From: Polaromonas sp. YR568
Lineage (GTDB): Bacteria; Pseudomonadota; Gammaproteobacteria; Burkholderiales; Burkholderiaceae_C
Reading direction: 5' to 3'
NCBI RefSeq assembly: GCF_900116715.1
Contig: NZ_FPBM01000002.1
Coordinates: 124,001 to 188,000, forward strand
DNA length: 64,000 nucleotides
Part shown: positions 8,122 through 15,812 of the stretch, one piece after another
Numbering within the stretch: position 1 is the stretch's first letter
Layout: each line of letters starts with the position of its first letter
The notes under the pieces: model-generated
Database searches by the model: none
The model's input: the letters and a program-made list of their open reading frames with translations, nothing else
Told to the model about the DNA's origin: nothing
Made by a program: the position numbers and the translations under genes

Positions 8122-8135
8122 GTCACAGATGTGAC
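8122..8135. promoter_or_regulatory. Inverted repeat GTCAC-N4-GTGAC upstream of the binding-protein gene
   Basis: A perfect 5-bp inverted repeat with spacer AGAT, 108 bp upstream of the binding-protein start. The half-sites resemble those of Crp/Fnr-family proteins, but the 4-bp spacing differs from the N6 of the classical Crp box. A looser GTGAC-N13-GTCAC pair lies near 10066-10082 before the Crp-family gene. The role is uncertain. Confidence 0.25.
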
Positions 8136-8146
8136 CCAGAGATAAA

Positions 8147-8238
8147 GCCCCACGTTCACTCACTTCGTGTAGCTCTCTGCCCCCGATGGGACCGCCCGCC
8201 TGCGATCTGGCAAAGCCAGTCCCGCGGCTCATGCTTGG
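8147..8238 (+). repeat. Dispersed intergenic repeat, copy B (diverged)
   Basis: GCCCCACGTTCACTCACTTC, CTGCCCCCGATGGGACCG, and CTGGCAAAGCCAGTCCCGCG align with copies A (minus, 4203-4302) and C (plus, 41578-41671). This copy has more substitutions, but they are compensatory in the terminal hairpin: CTGGCaaaGCCAG replaces CCGGCaaaGCCGG. It sits between the acyl-CoA ligase and binding-protein genes, reading against their direction. The rest of 8015-8267 holds the GTCAC inverted repeat and no gene. Confidence 0.7.
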
Positions 8239-8267
8239 TTTGAATTTGGGCTCCTCGAACTTTGGTT

Positions 8268-9896
8268 TTAGCTCTGGGGCAATTTGTAGTCTTTAAGGAG
8301 TTCACGCAGCTTCGTCTTCAGCATCTTGCCCGTGGCACCCAAGGGGATGGCGTCGACAAAAACCACGTCGTCGGGGATTTGCCATTTGGCGGTCTTGCCT
8401 TCGTAAAAACGCAAAAGCTCGTCGCGTGTGACATCCATGTCGGGCTTTTTGACCACCGCAATGATGGGCCGCTCATCCCATTTGGGATGGGCCACGCCGA
8501 TGCAGGCGGCCATGGCAACGGCTGGGTGCGCAACGGCAATGTTCTCCACGTCGATGGAGCTGATCCATTCGCCTCCCGACTTGATGACGTCCTTGCTGCG
8601 GTCGGTGATTTGCAAATAGCCATCGGCATCGATGGTGCCGACGTCGCCCGTGGGGAACCAGCCGTCCACCAACGGGTCGCCGCCCTCGCCTTTGAAGTAT
8701 TCGCGAACGACCCACGGCCCTTTGACATACAGGTCGCCAAAGACCTTGCCATCCCAGGGCAGGTCTTTGCCGTCCGGGTCAACGATCTTCATGTCGACGC
8801 CGTAAATGGCGCGCCCCTGCTTGAGGCGTATCTTCATTTTTTCGGCGTCGGGCAAGGTGTCGTGTTTGTTCTTGAGCACGCAGAGCGTGCCCAGGGGGCT
8901 CATCTCGGTCATGCCCCAGGCGTGCAGCACTTCGACGCCATAGTCTTCGCGGAAGGCATTGATCATTGCCGGCGGGCAGGCTGAGCCGCCAATGACGGTG
9001 CGCCGCAAGGTCGAAAACTTCAGCCCGGCAGGCCTCATGTGCGTCAGCAGCATCTGCCACACGGTGGGCACGCCGGCGGCGTAGGTGACCTTCTCGGCCT
9101 CGATCAACTCATAGATCGACTTGCCGTCAAGCGCGGGCCCCGGAAACACAAGCTTGGCGCCGGTGAGCGCGGCTGAATACGGAATGCCCCAGGCATTGAC
9201 GTGAAACATGGGCACCACCGGCAGGATGGAGTCACGCGCGGAAATGCACATCACGTCGGGCAGCGCTGCGGCATAAGCATGCAGCGTGCTGGAGCGGTGG
9301 CTGTACAGCGCCGCTTTGGGGTTGCCCGTGGTGCCGCTGGTGTAGCACATGCTGGAGGCGGTGTTCTCGTCAAAGCTGGGCCAGGCGTAGTCGGCGGTCT
9401 GCGCGCCTATCCAGCTTTCATAGCTCTGCAGGTTGGGCACGCCGGAATCAGCCGGCAGCTTGTCGGCGTCGCACAGCGCGATGTAGTGTTTGATGGTGGG
9501 GCATCTCGCGTGCACGGCCTGCACCAGCGGCAGAAAGCTCAGGTCGAAACACAGCACCTGGTCTTCGGCATGGTTGGCGATCCAGGCAATCTGGTCGGGG
9601 TGCAGGCGCGGGTTGATGGTGTGCAGCACACGGCCGGAGCCGCTCACGCCGTAGTACAGCTCCAGGTGGCGGTAGCCGTTCCAGGCCAGCGTGGCCACAC
9701 GGTCGCTGAACGCGAGCTTCAGGCCGTCGAGCGCATTGGCCACACGGCGGGCGCGGTGGGCAACGTCCTTGTAGGTATAGCGATGCAGGTCGCCCTCTAC
9801 GCGGCGCGAGACGATTTCCGCGTCGCCGTGGTGGCGCTCCGCGAACTCGATCAGCGATGAGATCAGCAGCGGCTGGCTTTGCATCAAACCTAACAT
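8268..9896 (-). CDS. Fatty-acid / medium-chain acyl-CoA ligase (AMP-forming)
   Basis: A 542-residue ANL-superfamily enzyme that adenylates a carboxylic acid and transfers it to CoA. The P-loop-like motif YTSGTTGNPKAALYSHRS lies near residues 182-199, the motif HAWGMTEMSPLG near 330-341 and the hinge region ITDRSKDVIKSGGEWIS near 420-436. The catalytic lysine lies in GATGKMLKTKLRE near the C-terminus. It resembles AlkK or DmdB-type ligases (medium-chain fatty acids or methylmercaptopropionate). The start at 9894-9896 (MLGLMQSQ) is preferred because AAAGGA lies 9 nt upstream; an in-frame ATG 18 bp earlier is possible. It is probably the first gene of the transporter set and is divergent from the Crp-family regulator. 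Confidence 0.92.
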   Translation of the reverse strand: MLGLMQSQPLLISSLIEFAERHHGDAEIVSRRVEGDLHRYTYKDVAHRARRVANALDGLKLAFSDRVATLAWNGYRHLELYYGVSGSGRVLHTINPRLHPDQIAWIANHAEDQVLCFDLSFLPLVQAVHARCPTIKHYIALCDADKLPADSGVPNLQSYESWIGAQTADYAWPSFDENTASSMCYTSGTTGNPKAALYSHRSSTLHAYAAALPDVMCISARDSILPVVPMFHVNAWGIPYSAALTGAKLVFPGPALDGKSIYELIEAEKVTYAAGVPTVWQMLLTHMRPAGLKFSTLRRTVIGGSACPPAMINAFREDYGVEVLHAWGMTEMSPLGTLCVLKNKHDTLPDAEKMKIRLKQGRAIYGVDMKIVDPDGKDLPWDGKVFGDLYVKGPWVVREYFKGEGGDPLVDGWFPTGDVGTIDADGYLQITDRSKDVIKSGGEWISSIDVENIAVAHPAVAMAACIGVAHPKWDERPIIAVVKKPDMDVTRDELLRFYEGKTAKWQIPDDVVFVDAIPLGATGKMLKTKLRELLKDYKLPQS

Positions 9897-10200
9897 CGTC
9901 CGTGTTCCTTTCATGCCCTGAAGAGGCGTGCTTTAAATCGAAATACCTTGAACGAACATCGTACCCCGCGCACCTTCACGAGTCCTTCGGGAAAGTCCGC
10001 AGCAACGTTACCTCTGTGACACCTGAGTGTCCGTACGCAGCGACCTCTGCTGCAGCTTTGTGACGGGATGCGGTACTGTCACGCCAAAGCACCAAAGACA
10101 CAAACCATGTCGTTCCACCGACAGTTTCTAGGTAGATACCCGCCTCGCGCGGCGTGCTGAGAAGGCCTGCCCGCATCGCGGCCGGAGGACAATCAGCGCC
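9897..10200. other. Divergent intergenic region between acyl-CoA ligase and Crp/Fnr regulator
   Basis: About 300 bp without a convincing gene. It must hold the promoters of both flanking genes, but no strong -35/-10 pair was identified. The half-sites GAACG and CGTAC, the same as in the 2611-2632 palindrome but spaced 5 bp apart, lie at 9950-9964. GTGAC and GTCAC occur at about 10066 and 10078. A GGAGG at 10184-10188 serves the regulator start. Confidence 0.6.
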
Positions 10201-10896
10201 ATGCCGTTTCAAGCCATCTCCCTGCCCCACCGCTTTCTGATCGGCCAGCCATGGTTTGCGTCGCTGCCGGCTGACCTCCAGGCGCGGCTGCTGGAGCGCA
10301 CCTTCACCGAGGACGGGCGCAAGGGTGAAGTCTTGCTGCCCGAAGGTGCTTCGGTCAAAGGCTGGTACGCCGTGCTGTCAGGCCTGGTGAAACTGCAAAG
10401 CACTTCACCGGAAGGCCGCGTGTCAGCCTTTCTGGGCGTGCCTGACGGCGAATGGTTTGGCGAAGGCTCGACGCTGAAGACCGAGCCGCGCCGCTACGAC
10501 GTGATTGCCCTGCGTGACACCACGCTGCTGTGCCTGCCACGCGCCCTGTTCGAGGAGCTTCTTGCCTCCTCGCTGCCTTTCAACCACTTTCTGGTGGCGC
10601 ACCTCAACAGGCGCCTGGGCCAGGCCATGACCATCATCGAAGCCGGCCGCATGCGTGCGCCCGAGCAGCGTGTGGCGCTGTATTTGAGCCGGGTGTTCTG
10701 GCAGGGGCGGCGCAAGCTGCTGCTGTCGCAGGAAGAGCTCGGCCTGTTGGCGGGCCTGTCGCGGCAGACCGTCAACCGGGTTTTGCAAACCCTGGAGGGG
10801 CAAGGCATGGTATCGCTCGAGTTCGGCCGTGTCGCGCTGCTGGACGAGCAGGCTCTGGCGTCTTACGCCAGCCGGCCGGTCGATCAGAAGGTTTAA
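10201..10896 (+). CDS. Crp/Fnr-family transcriptional regulator
   Basis: A 231-residue regulator with an N-terminal cyclic-nucleotide-binding-like beta-roll (about 15-125: [29 protein letters not shown]) and a C-terminal winged helix with recognition region [25 protein letters not shown] (about 176-200). The cysteines that hold the Fe-S cluster in Fnr are absent, and a canonical cAMP-binding pocket is not obvious, so the effector is unknown. It is transcribed away from the acyl-CoA ligase and 43 bp ahead of selO. It may control either neighbour. Confidence 0.93.
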   Translation: MPFQAISLPHRFLIGQPWFASLPADLQARLLERTFTEDGRKGEVLLPEGASVKGWYAVLSGLVKLQSTSPEGRVSAFLGVPDGEWFGEGSTLKTEPRRYDVIALRDTTLLCLPRALFEELLASSLPFNHFLVAHLNRRLGQAMTIIEAGRMRAPEQRVALYLSRVFWQGRRKLLLSQEELGLLAGLSRQTVNRVLQTLEGQGMVSLEFGRVALLDEQALASYASRPVDQKV

Positions 10897-10939
10897 CCCC
10901 GCTTCGGCAGGGCCGCTGAGGCAGCAGCACAATACAGCC

Positions 10940-12433
10940 ATGACCTCTGTGACAGACGCTCCCGCCGCCCACCCAAGCCTTGCCGGATCAGCCGGACTGA
11001 ACTGGATCAACAGTTTTGCCGGGCTGGGCCCGGATTTCTACACCGAACTCCAGCCGACCGCCTTGCCCTCCCCCTACTGGGTAGGAAAAAGCCGCGCGCT
11101 GGCCCGCGAGCTGGGCCTTGAAGACGCCTGGCTTGAATCGGCCGACACGCTGGAAGCCCTGGCAGGCAACCGCCTGCTGCCCGGCGCCAGGCCGTTGGCC
11201 AGCGTTTACAGCGGCCACCAGTTTGGCGTCTGGGCGGGGCAACTGGGCGATGGCCGTGCCTTGCTGCTCGGTGAGATCGACACGCCCGCCGGGCCGCGGG
11301 AAATCCAGCTCAAAGGCGCCGGCAAGACGCCCTACTCCCGCATGGGCGACGGCCGTGCGGTGCTGCGCAGCTCTATCCGCGAATTTTTGTGCTCGGAAGC
11401 CATGCACGGCCTGGGCATACCGACCACGCGTGCGCTCTGCGTCACGGGCTCTGATGCGGCTGTACGGCGTGAAGAAATTGAAACCGCGGCGGTGGTCACC
11501 CGCACGGCGCCCAGTTTTATCCGCTTCGGCCATTTCGAGCACTTCAGCTATAACGACCAGCACGCGCAGCTCAAGGCCCTGGCCGACTACGTGATTGACC
11601 GTTTCTATCCCGCCTGCCGCGAAGCCCCGCAACCCTATGCGGCGCTGCTGGAAGCGGTGAGCGAACGCACGGCCCACCTGATGGCCGCCTGGCAAGCCGT
11701 GGGCTTTTGCCACGGCGTCATGAACACCGACAACATGAGCATCCTGGGCCTGACCATCGACTACGGCCCGTTCCAGTTTCTCGATGCCTTTGACCCCGGC
11801 CACATCTGCAACCATTCGGACACCCAGGGCCGTTATGCCTACAACCGGCAGCCCAACATGGCCTACTGGAACCTCTTTTGCCTGGGCCAGGCCTTGCTGC
11901 CCCTGATCGGCGACCAGGAACAGGCGCTGGCGGCGCTGGAGCCCTATAAAACCATCTTCCCCGACGCGCTGCAGGCGCGCATGCAGGCCAAGCTGGGCCT
12001 GGCGGACAGCCGGGAGGGCGACAAGGCCCTGGTGGAGAGCACCTTCAAGCTGCTGGCCGGCAACAAGGTGGACTACACCATCTTCTGGCGCCGGCTGAAC
12101 GGCTTTACACCCCAAAGCGGCCATGAAGCGGTGCGCGACCTGTTCTTTGACAGGGAATCCTTCAATACCTGGGCGCTACAATATTCAGAGCGCCTGACGC
12201 AGGTGGATACTGGGAAAAGGGCCGATTTGATGCTCAAAAACAATCCCAAATTCATATTGCGCAACCATTTGGGCGAAGAAGCCATACGCGCCGCGAAACT
12301 AAAAGACTTTTCCGGGGTCGATACCTTGCTTGCGCTGCTGCAGACCCCATTTGATGAACATGCCGGCCACGAGAGCTTTGCCGGTTTTCCGCCTGACTGG
12401 GCTTCATCAATTGAAATCAGTTGCAGTTCGTAA
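10940..12433 (+). CDS. selO: Protein adenylyltransferase SelO (YdiU/UPF0061 family)
   Basis: A 497-residue pseudokinase-fold enzyme that transfers AMP to proteins, known in E. coli to act on redox-related targets. Features are [46 protein letters not shown] with Asp264, and DYGPF with Asp274 in the metal-binding position. The C-terminus is ISCSS, with cysteine third from the end, where vertebrate SelO has selenocysteine. The ATG at 10940 ([10 protein letters not shown]) gives the family length (about 480-500). msrB follows after 45 bp, forming a small redox-themed pair. Confidence 0.95.
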   Translation: MTSVTDAPAAHPSLAGSAGLNWINSFAGLGPDFYTELQPTALPSPYWVGKSRALARELGLEDAWLESADTLEALAGNRLLPGARPLASVYSGHQFGVWAGQLGDGRALLLGEIDTPAGPREIQLKGAGKTPYSRMGDGRAVLRSSIREFLCSEAMHGLGIPTTRALCVTGSDAAVRREEIETAAVVTRTAPSFIRFGHFEHFSYNDQHAQLKALADYVIDRFYPACREAPQPYAALLEAVSERTAHLMAAWQAVGFCHGVMNTDNMSILGLTIDYGPFQFLDAFDPGHICNHSDTQGRYAYNRQPNMAYWNLFCLGQALLPLIGDQEQALAALEPYKTIFPDALQARMQAKLGLADSREGDKALVESTFKLLAGNKVDYTIFWRRLNGFTPQSGHEAVRDLFFDRESFNTWALQYSERLTQVDTGKRADLMLKNNPKFILRNHLGEEAIRAAKLKDFSGVDTLLALLQTPFDEHAGHESFAGFPPDWASSIEISCSS

Positions 12434-12478
12434 CACCCAAGCCAGATATCCCCAACACCCACTACGCCAGGACCCGAC

Positions 12479-12892
12479 ATGAGCGCCAAGATCCAGAAAA
12501 CCGATGCCGAATGGAAAGCCCTGCTGGCCGAAAAAGGAGCCGAGCCGGCTGCCTTTGAAGTCACCCGCCATGCCGCCACGGAGCGGCCCTACACCGGCAA
12601 GTACGAGGCTGTATGGGCTGACGGCAACTACCACTGCATTTGCTGCGGCGCCAAATTGTTCGAATCTGAAACCAAATTCGACGCAGGCTGCGGCTGGCCG
12701 AGCTTTTCCGAAGAGGCCGTGCCGGGCGCGATCGAAGAAATCGTGGACCGCAAGCACGGCATGGTGCGTACTGAAACCGTGTGCGCCAGCTGCGGTGCGC
12801 ATCTGGGCCACGTGTTTCCGGATGGCCCCTCCCCCACAGGCCTGCGCTACTGCATGAACTCCGCCTCATTGGACTTCAAACCCCAGGAATGA
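12479..12892 (+). CDS. msrB: Peptide-methionine (R)-S-oxide reductase MsrB
   Basis: A 137-residue cytoplasmic enzyme that reduces methionine-R-sulfoxide in proteins. Zinc-binding pairs are C53-C56 (YHCICCG) and C102-C105 (CASCG). The catalytic cysteine is Cys125 in RYCMNSASL, and the GCGWPSF motif is at 70-76. Length and motifs match the family. It lies between selO and yciB on the same strand. Confidence 0.97.
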   Translation: MSAKIQKTDAEWKALLAEKGAEPAAFEVTRHAATERPYTGKYEAVWADGNYHCICCGAKLFESETKFDAGCGWPSFSEEAVPGAIEEIVDRKHGMVRTETVCASCGAHLGHVFPDGPSPTGLRYCMNSASLDFKPQE

Positions 12893-12961
12893 CAATGGGA
12901 CCGGGCCGCGCGCCGGGCGGGAATCGTTTAAAGGCCTGCGCTTAGGCCAGATAATCAGCAC

Positions 12962-13591
12962 ATGAAAATTCTTTTCGACTTTTTGCCTATCGCCCTCTTC
13001 TTCGGCATGTTCAAGTACGCCGAAGGCAACAAGGACTGGGCAGCCGCTACAGCCACCGAGTGGCTGGGTTTTATGGTCTCCGGCGGCGTGGTGGGCCCGT
13101 CTGAAGCGCCGGTGTTGCTGGCCACGGTGGTGGTGATCATTGCCACGCTGGCGCAGATCCTTTGGCTCAAGGTGCGCGGAAAAAAGGTCGACACCATGCT
13201 GTGGATCAGCCTGGGGCTGGTCACGATTCTGGGCGGCGCCACGATTTATTTCCACAGTGAGAACTTCATCAAATGGAAGCCCACCGTGCTGTATTGGGTC
13301 ATGGGCGGCGCCCTGCTGTTTGGCCAGCTGGTGCTCAAGAAGAACGGCATCAAGTCGCTGATGGGCGCGCAAATGACTTTGCCCGACGCCATCTGGCGCG
13401 TGGTCAACCTCAGCTGGGTCGGGTTCTTCGCCGTGATGGGCCTTCTCAACCTCTGGGTGGCCTTTACCTTCTCCACCGCCACCTGGGTCAACTTCAAGCT
13501 GTTCGGCGGCCTGGGCCTGATGTTGCTCTTCGTGCTGGTGCAGGCGGTTTATCTCAACAAGCACATCAAGCAGCCGGACACCGCGCCATGA
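12962..13591 (+). CDS. yciB: Inner-membrane septation protein A (YciB/IspZ)
   Basis: A 209-residue membrane protein with about five to six hydrophobic helices, beginning MKILFDFLPIALFFGMFKYAEGNKDWAAATA. The motif SENFIKWKPTVLYWVMGGALLFGQ is typical of the family. It is linked to envelope integrity and intracellular septation in other bacteria; the molecular activity is unknown. Its stop overlaps the bolA start (ATGA at 13588-13591), so the two are translationally coupled. Confidence 0.94.
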   Translation: MKILFDFLPIALFFGMFKYAEGNKDWAAATATEWLGFMVSGGVVGPSEAPVLLATVVVIIATLAQILWLKVRGKKVDTMLWISLGLVTILGGATIYFHSENFIKWKPTVLYWVMGGALLFGQLVLKKNGIKSLMGAQMTLPDAIWRVVNLSWVGFFAVMGLLNLWVAFTFSTATWVNFKLFGGLGLMLLFVLVQAVYLNKHIKQPDTAP

Positions 13592-13887
13592 ACGCAGGGC
13601 TTTCCAGCGTGGCGCCGCAGCCCGTACGCGCCCATGCCATTGAGCAGCAACTGAGAGCGCAGCTTCAACCGACGCAACTCGAAGTTCTGGATGAAAGCGC
13701 GGCCCACGCCGGGCATTCAGGCGCCAACGCCGAAGGCTACGGCAGTCACTTCCGTGTGCGCATTGCCAGCCCGCTCTTTACAGGCAAGAGCCGCGTGACG
13801 CGCCACCGGCTTGTGTATGATGCACTGCAAAATTTCATTGACCAGGGCCTTCACGCGCTGGCAATTGAAATCATCGAATCACCCTGA
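13588..13887 (+). CDS. bolA: BolA-family protein
   Basis: A 99-residue protein whose second half (SHFRVRIASPLFTGKSRVTRHRLVYDAL) matches the BolA fold, with the conserved motif RVTRHRLVYDAL. BolA proteins partner with monothiol glutaredoxins in Fe-S and redox sensing, and some act in transcription. The ATG at 13588 overlaps the yciB stop. A yciB-bolA-ppiC order is common in betaproteobacteria. No cysteine is present, so metal ligation would rest on the conserved histidines. Confidence 0.93.
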   Translation: MNAGLSSVAPQPVRAHAIEQQLRAQLQPTQLEVLDESAAHAGHSGANAEGYGSHFRVRIASPLFTGKSRVTRHRLVYDALQNFIDQGLHALAIEIIESP

Positions 13888-13994
13888 AAACCGCTACCGC
13901 CCCGGCTCCGGCCAACCGGGCAAGCACCACCCAAAGTCATTCAAAAAGCCATTCAAGCTACCCAGGCAATCATCAAAAGGACTGCATCAACATC

Positions 13995-14780
13995 ATGAAA
14001 AAACAACTCTTACTGGCTACCGTTGCTTCAGGCCTGCTGGCCTTCGCCGCACAAGGCGCCCTCGCGCAGAACGTCGCCATCGTCAACGGCAAGGCCGTAC
14101 CCAAGACCCGCCTGGACTCGCTGGCGCAGCAAGTCGTCAAGTCCGGCCGCCCCGTCACGCCGGAGATGGAAGGCCAGCTGCGTGAAGAAGTCATCGCGCG
14201 CGAAGTGTTCATGCAGGAAGCCGACAAGCTGGGCCTGGGCTCCAGCGACGACGTCAAGGTGCAAATGGAACTGGCCCGCCAGACCATCCTGATCCGCGAG
14301 CTGTTCTCCGACTACCAGAAGAAAAACCCGGTGACGGAAGCCGAGATGAAGGCCGAATACGACAAATTTGCCGCGGCCAACGGCGGCAAGGAATACAAGG
14401 CCCGCCACATCCTGGTCGAAAAAGAAGCCGAAGCCAAGGAAATCATTGCCAGCCTGAAAAAAGGCGGCAAGTTTGACGACATCGCCAAGAAGAAATCCAA
14501 GGACCCCGGATCCGGCGCCAAGGGCGGCGACCTCGACTGGGCCAACCCTTCGAGCTATGTGCCTGAGTTCACGGAAGCGCTGGTCAAACTCAACAAGGGC
14601 CAGACCACCGACGCGCCGGTGAAGACCCAGTTCGGCTACCACATCATCCGTGTGGACGACATTCGTGACGCCCAACTGCCTTCGTACGAAGAAGTCAAAC
14701 CCCAGATCGCCCAGCAAATGCAGCAGCAAAAGCTGGCCGCCTTCCAGAACGACCTGCGCAAAAAAGCCAAGGTCGAATAA
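13995..14780 (+). CDS. Periplasmic parvulin-type peptidyl-prolyl isomerase
   Basis: A 261-residue protein with a signal peptide MKKQLLLATVASGLLAFAAQ and likely cleavage after ALA-Q. A SurA/PrsA-like helical region (about 26-130) with a large fraction of charged residues follows. The PpiC domain is at about 135-230: ARHILVEKEAEAKEI, GSGAKGGDLDW, and the ending QFGYHIIRVDDIRDA. It would assist folding of exported and outer-membrane proteins. It is the last gene before a strong terminator at 14823-14850. Confidence 0.94.
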   Translation: MKKQLLLATVASGLLAFAAQGALAQNVAIVNGKAVPKTRLDSLAQQVVKSGRPVTPEMEGQLREEVIAREVFMQEADKLGLGSSDDVKVQMELARQTILIRELFSDYQKKNPVTEAEMKAEYDKFAAANGGKEYKARHILVEKEAEAKEIIASLKKGGKFDDIAKKKSKDPGSGAKGGDLDWANPSSYVPEFTEALVKLNKGQTTDAPVKTQFGYHIIRVDDIRDAQLPSYEEVKPQIAQQMQQQKLAAFQNDLRKKAKVE

Positions 14781-14822
14781 AACCAATTTGGGCGCGGTGC
14801 CTGTCGCGCCCCACCGGTTCAG

Positions 14823-14850
14823 AAAAAGCAGCCTTTCGGCTGCTTTTTTT
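14823..14850 (+). terminator. Rho-independent terminator after the PpiC-type gene
   Basis: AAAAAGCAGCC, loop TTTC, GGCTGCTTTTT and further T residues: an 11-bp stem with a T7 run. It lies 43 bp after the stop codon and separates the Crp-to-PpiC gene set from the metallo-hydrolase gene. Confidence 0.93.
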
Positions 14851-14875
14851 CTTGGGGCTCGCTTCAGGCAAGGGA

Positions 14876-14889
14876 AATTTGCGCAAATT
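14876..14889. promoter_or_regulatory. Perfect 14-bp palindrome upstream of the metallo-hydrolase gene
   Basis: AATTTGCGCAAATT equals its own reverse complement over all 14 bases and lies 58 bp upstream of the ATG at 14948, where an operator would overlap a promoter. Symmetry and A/T-rich wings suit a dimeric repressor. A strong AGGAGG ribosome-binding site (14938-14943) follows. No regulator in the window can be assigned to it. Confidence 0.4.
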
Positions 14890-14947
14890 GCTGATTGACG
14901 ACAGGGGTCGAGGCCGTTCCAATGGCTCACATCCATCAGGAGGTCCC

Positions 14948-15805
14948 ATGTCCATCAGCTCTCAATTTTCTGCGGCACCCATGGCGTTCTTGCGCGGCCT
15001 GCTTCTTGGCGCCGCCTTGTTAGCCACCACCCTGGTATCAGCGCAAAGCGGCAAAACCGAAGTTCTCTGGCTCGGGCAAGCCGCCACACGCATCACGACG
15101 CCTACCGGCAAGGTCATCGTGATCGACCCGTGGATAACGACCAACCCCAAGACACCGGCCAACTTCCGCACGATTGAGTCAGTGGGCAAGGTCGACCTGA
15201 TTCTGGTGACGCATGGCCATTTCGACCATTTCGCCGATGCGCCTGCCTTGTCGCTGCTGAACAAGGCTCCGATGTATGGCCCAGCCGGCCTCAACCAGTC
15301 GGTGATCGCGCTGGGCATTTTGCCGGTGGAACTGGCGCCGCGCTTCGGCAAAGGCGGCACCATTCAGCCTTTTGGCCCGGGCGGCGTGAAAATCACGGCC
15401 GTGCATGCGGAGCATTCGTCCGAGCTGGGCTGGAAAAATCCGGCCACCGGCAAGGAAGAAGTCCATGTCGGCGGTGAACCGGTCGGCTACATCATCGAGA
15501 TGGAAAACGGCTTCAAGATCTGGCATATGGGCGACACCGGCGTCTTTGGCGATATGCGCTTGATCGGCGACATGTACCGCCCAGACCTGGTGCTCATTCC
15601 CATTGGCGGCCACTTTGTGATGAACCCGGTGGACGCAGCCATGGCGGTCCGCGAGATGATCCGTCCCCGCTTCGCGCTACCCATCCACTACGGCACCACA
15701 CCCGTGCTTCGCGGCACGCCGGCTGAATTCAACGCAGCACTCGGGACCGCACCGGGAACCGCGCGCATGGTGACCCTGGACCCCGGCCAGAAGGTCGACT
15801 TCTAG
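14948..15805 (+). CDS. Exported metallo-beta-lactamase-fold hydrolase (UPF0173/UlaG-like)
   Basis: A 285-residue protein with a hydrophobic signal peptide (about 1-32, ending LVSAQ) and a metallo-beta-lactamase domain. The metal-binding motif THGHFDH covers His89, His91, Asp93 and His94. HAEHSSELG, MGDTGVFGDMRL and the late HYGTTPVLRG complete the metal site. The UPF0173 group is usually cytoplasmic, so the signal peptide is notable. The AGGAGG 4 nt upstream of ATG 14948 fixes the start; a longer open frame begins earlier but lacks a site. The next gene begins 7 bp after its stop. Substrate unknown. Confidence 0.85.
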   Translation: MSISSQFSAAPMAFLRGLLLGAALLATTLVSAQSGKTEVLWLGQAATRITTPTGKVIVIDPWITTNPKTPANFRTIESVGKVDLILVTHGHFDHFADAPALSLLNKAPMYGPAGLNQSVIALGILPVELAPRFGKGGTIQPFGPGGVKITAVHAEHSSELGWKNPATGKEEVHVGGEPVGYIIEMENGFKIWHMGDTGVFGDMRLIGDMYRPDLVLIPIGGHFVMNPVDAAMAVREMIRPRFALPIHYGTTPVLRGTPAEFNAALGTAPGTARMVTLDPGQKVDF

Positions 15806-15812
15806 GCCTCTG

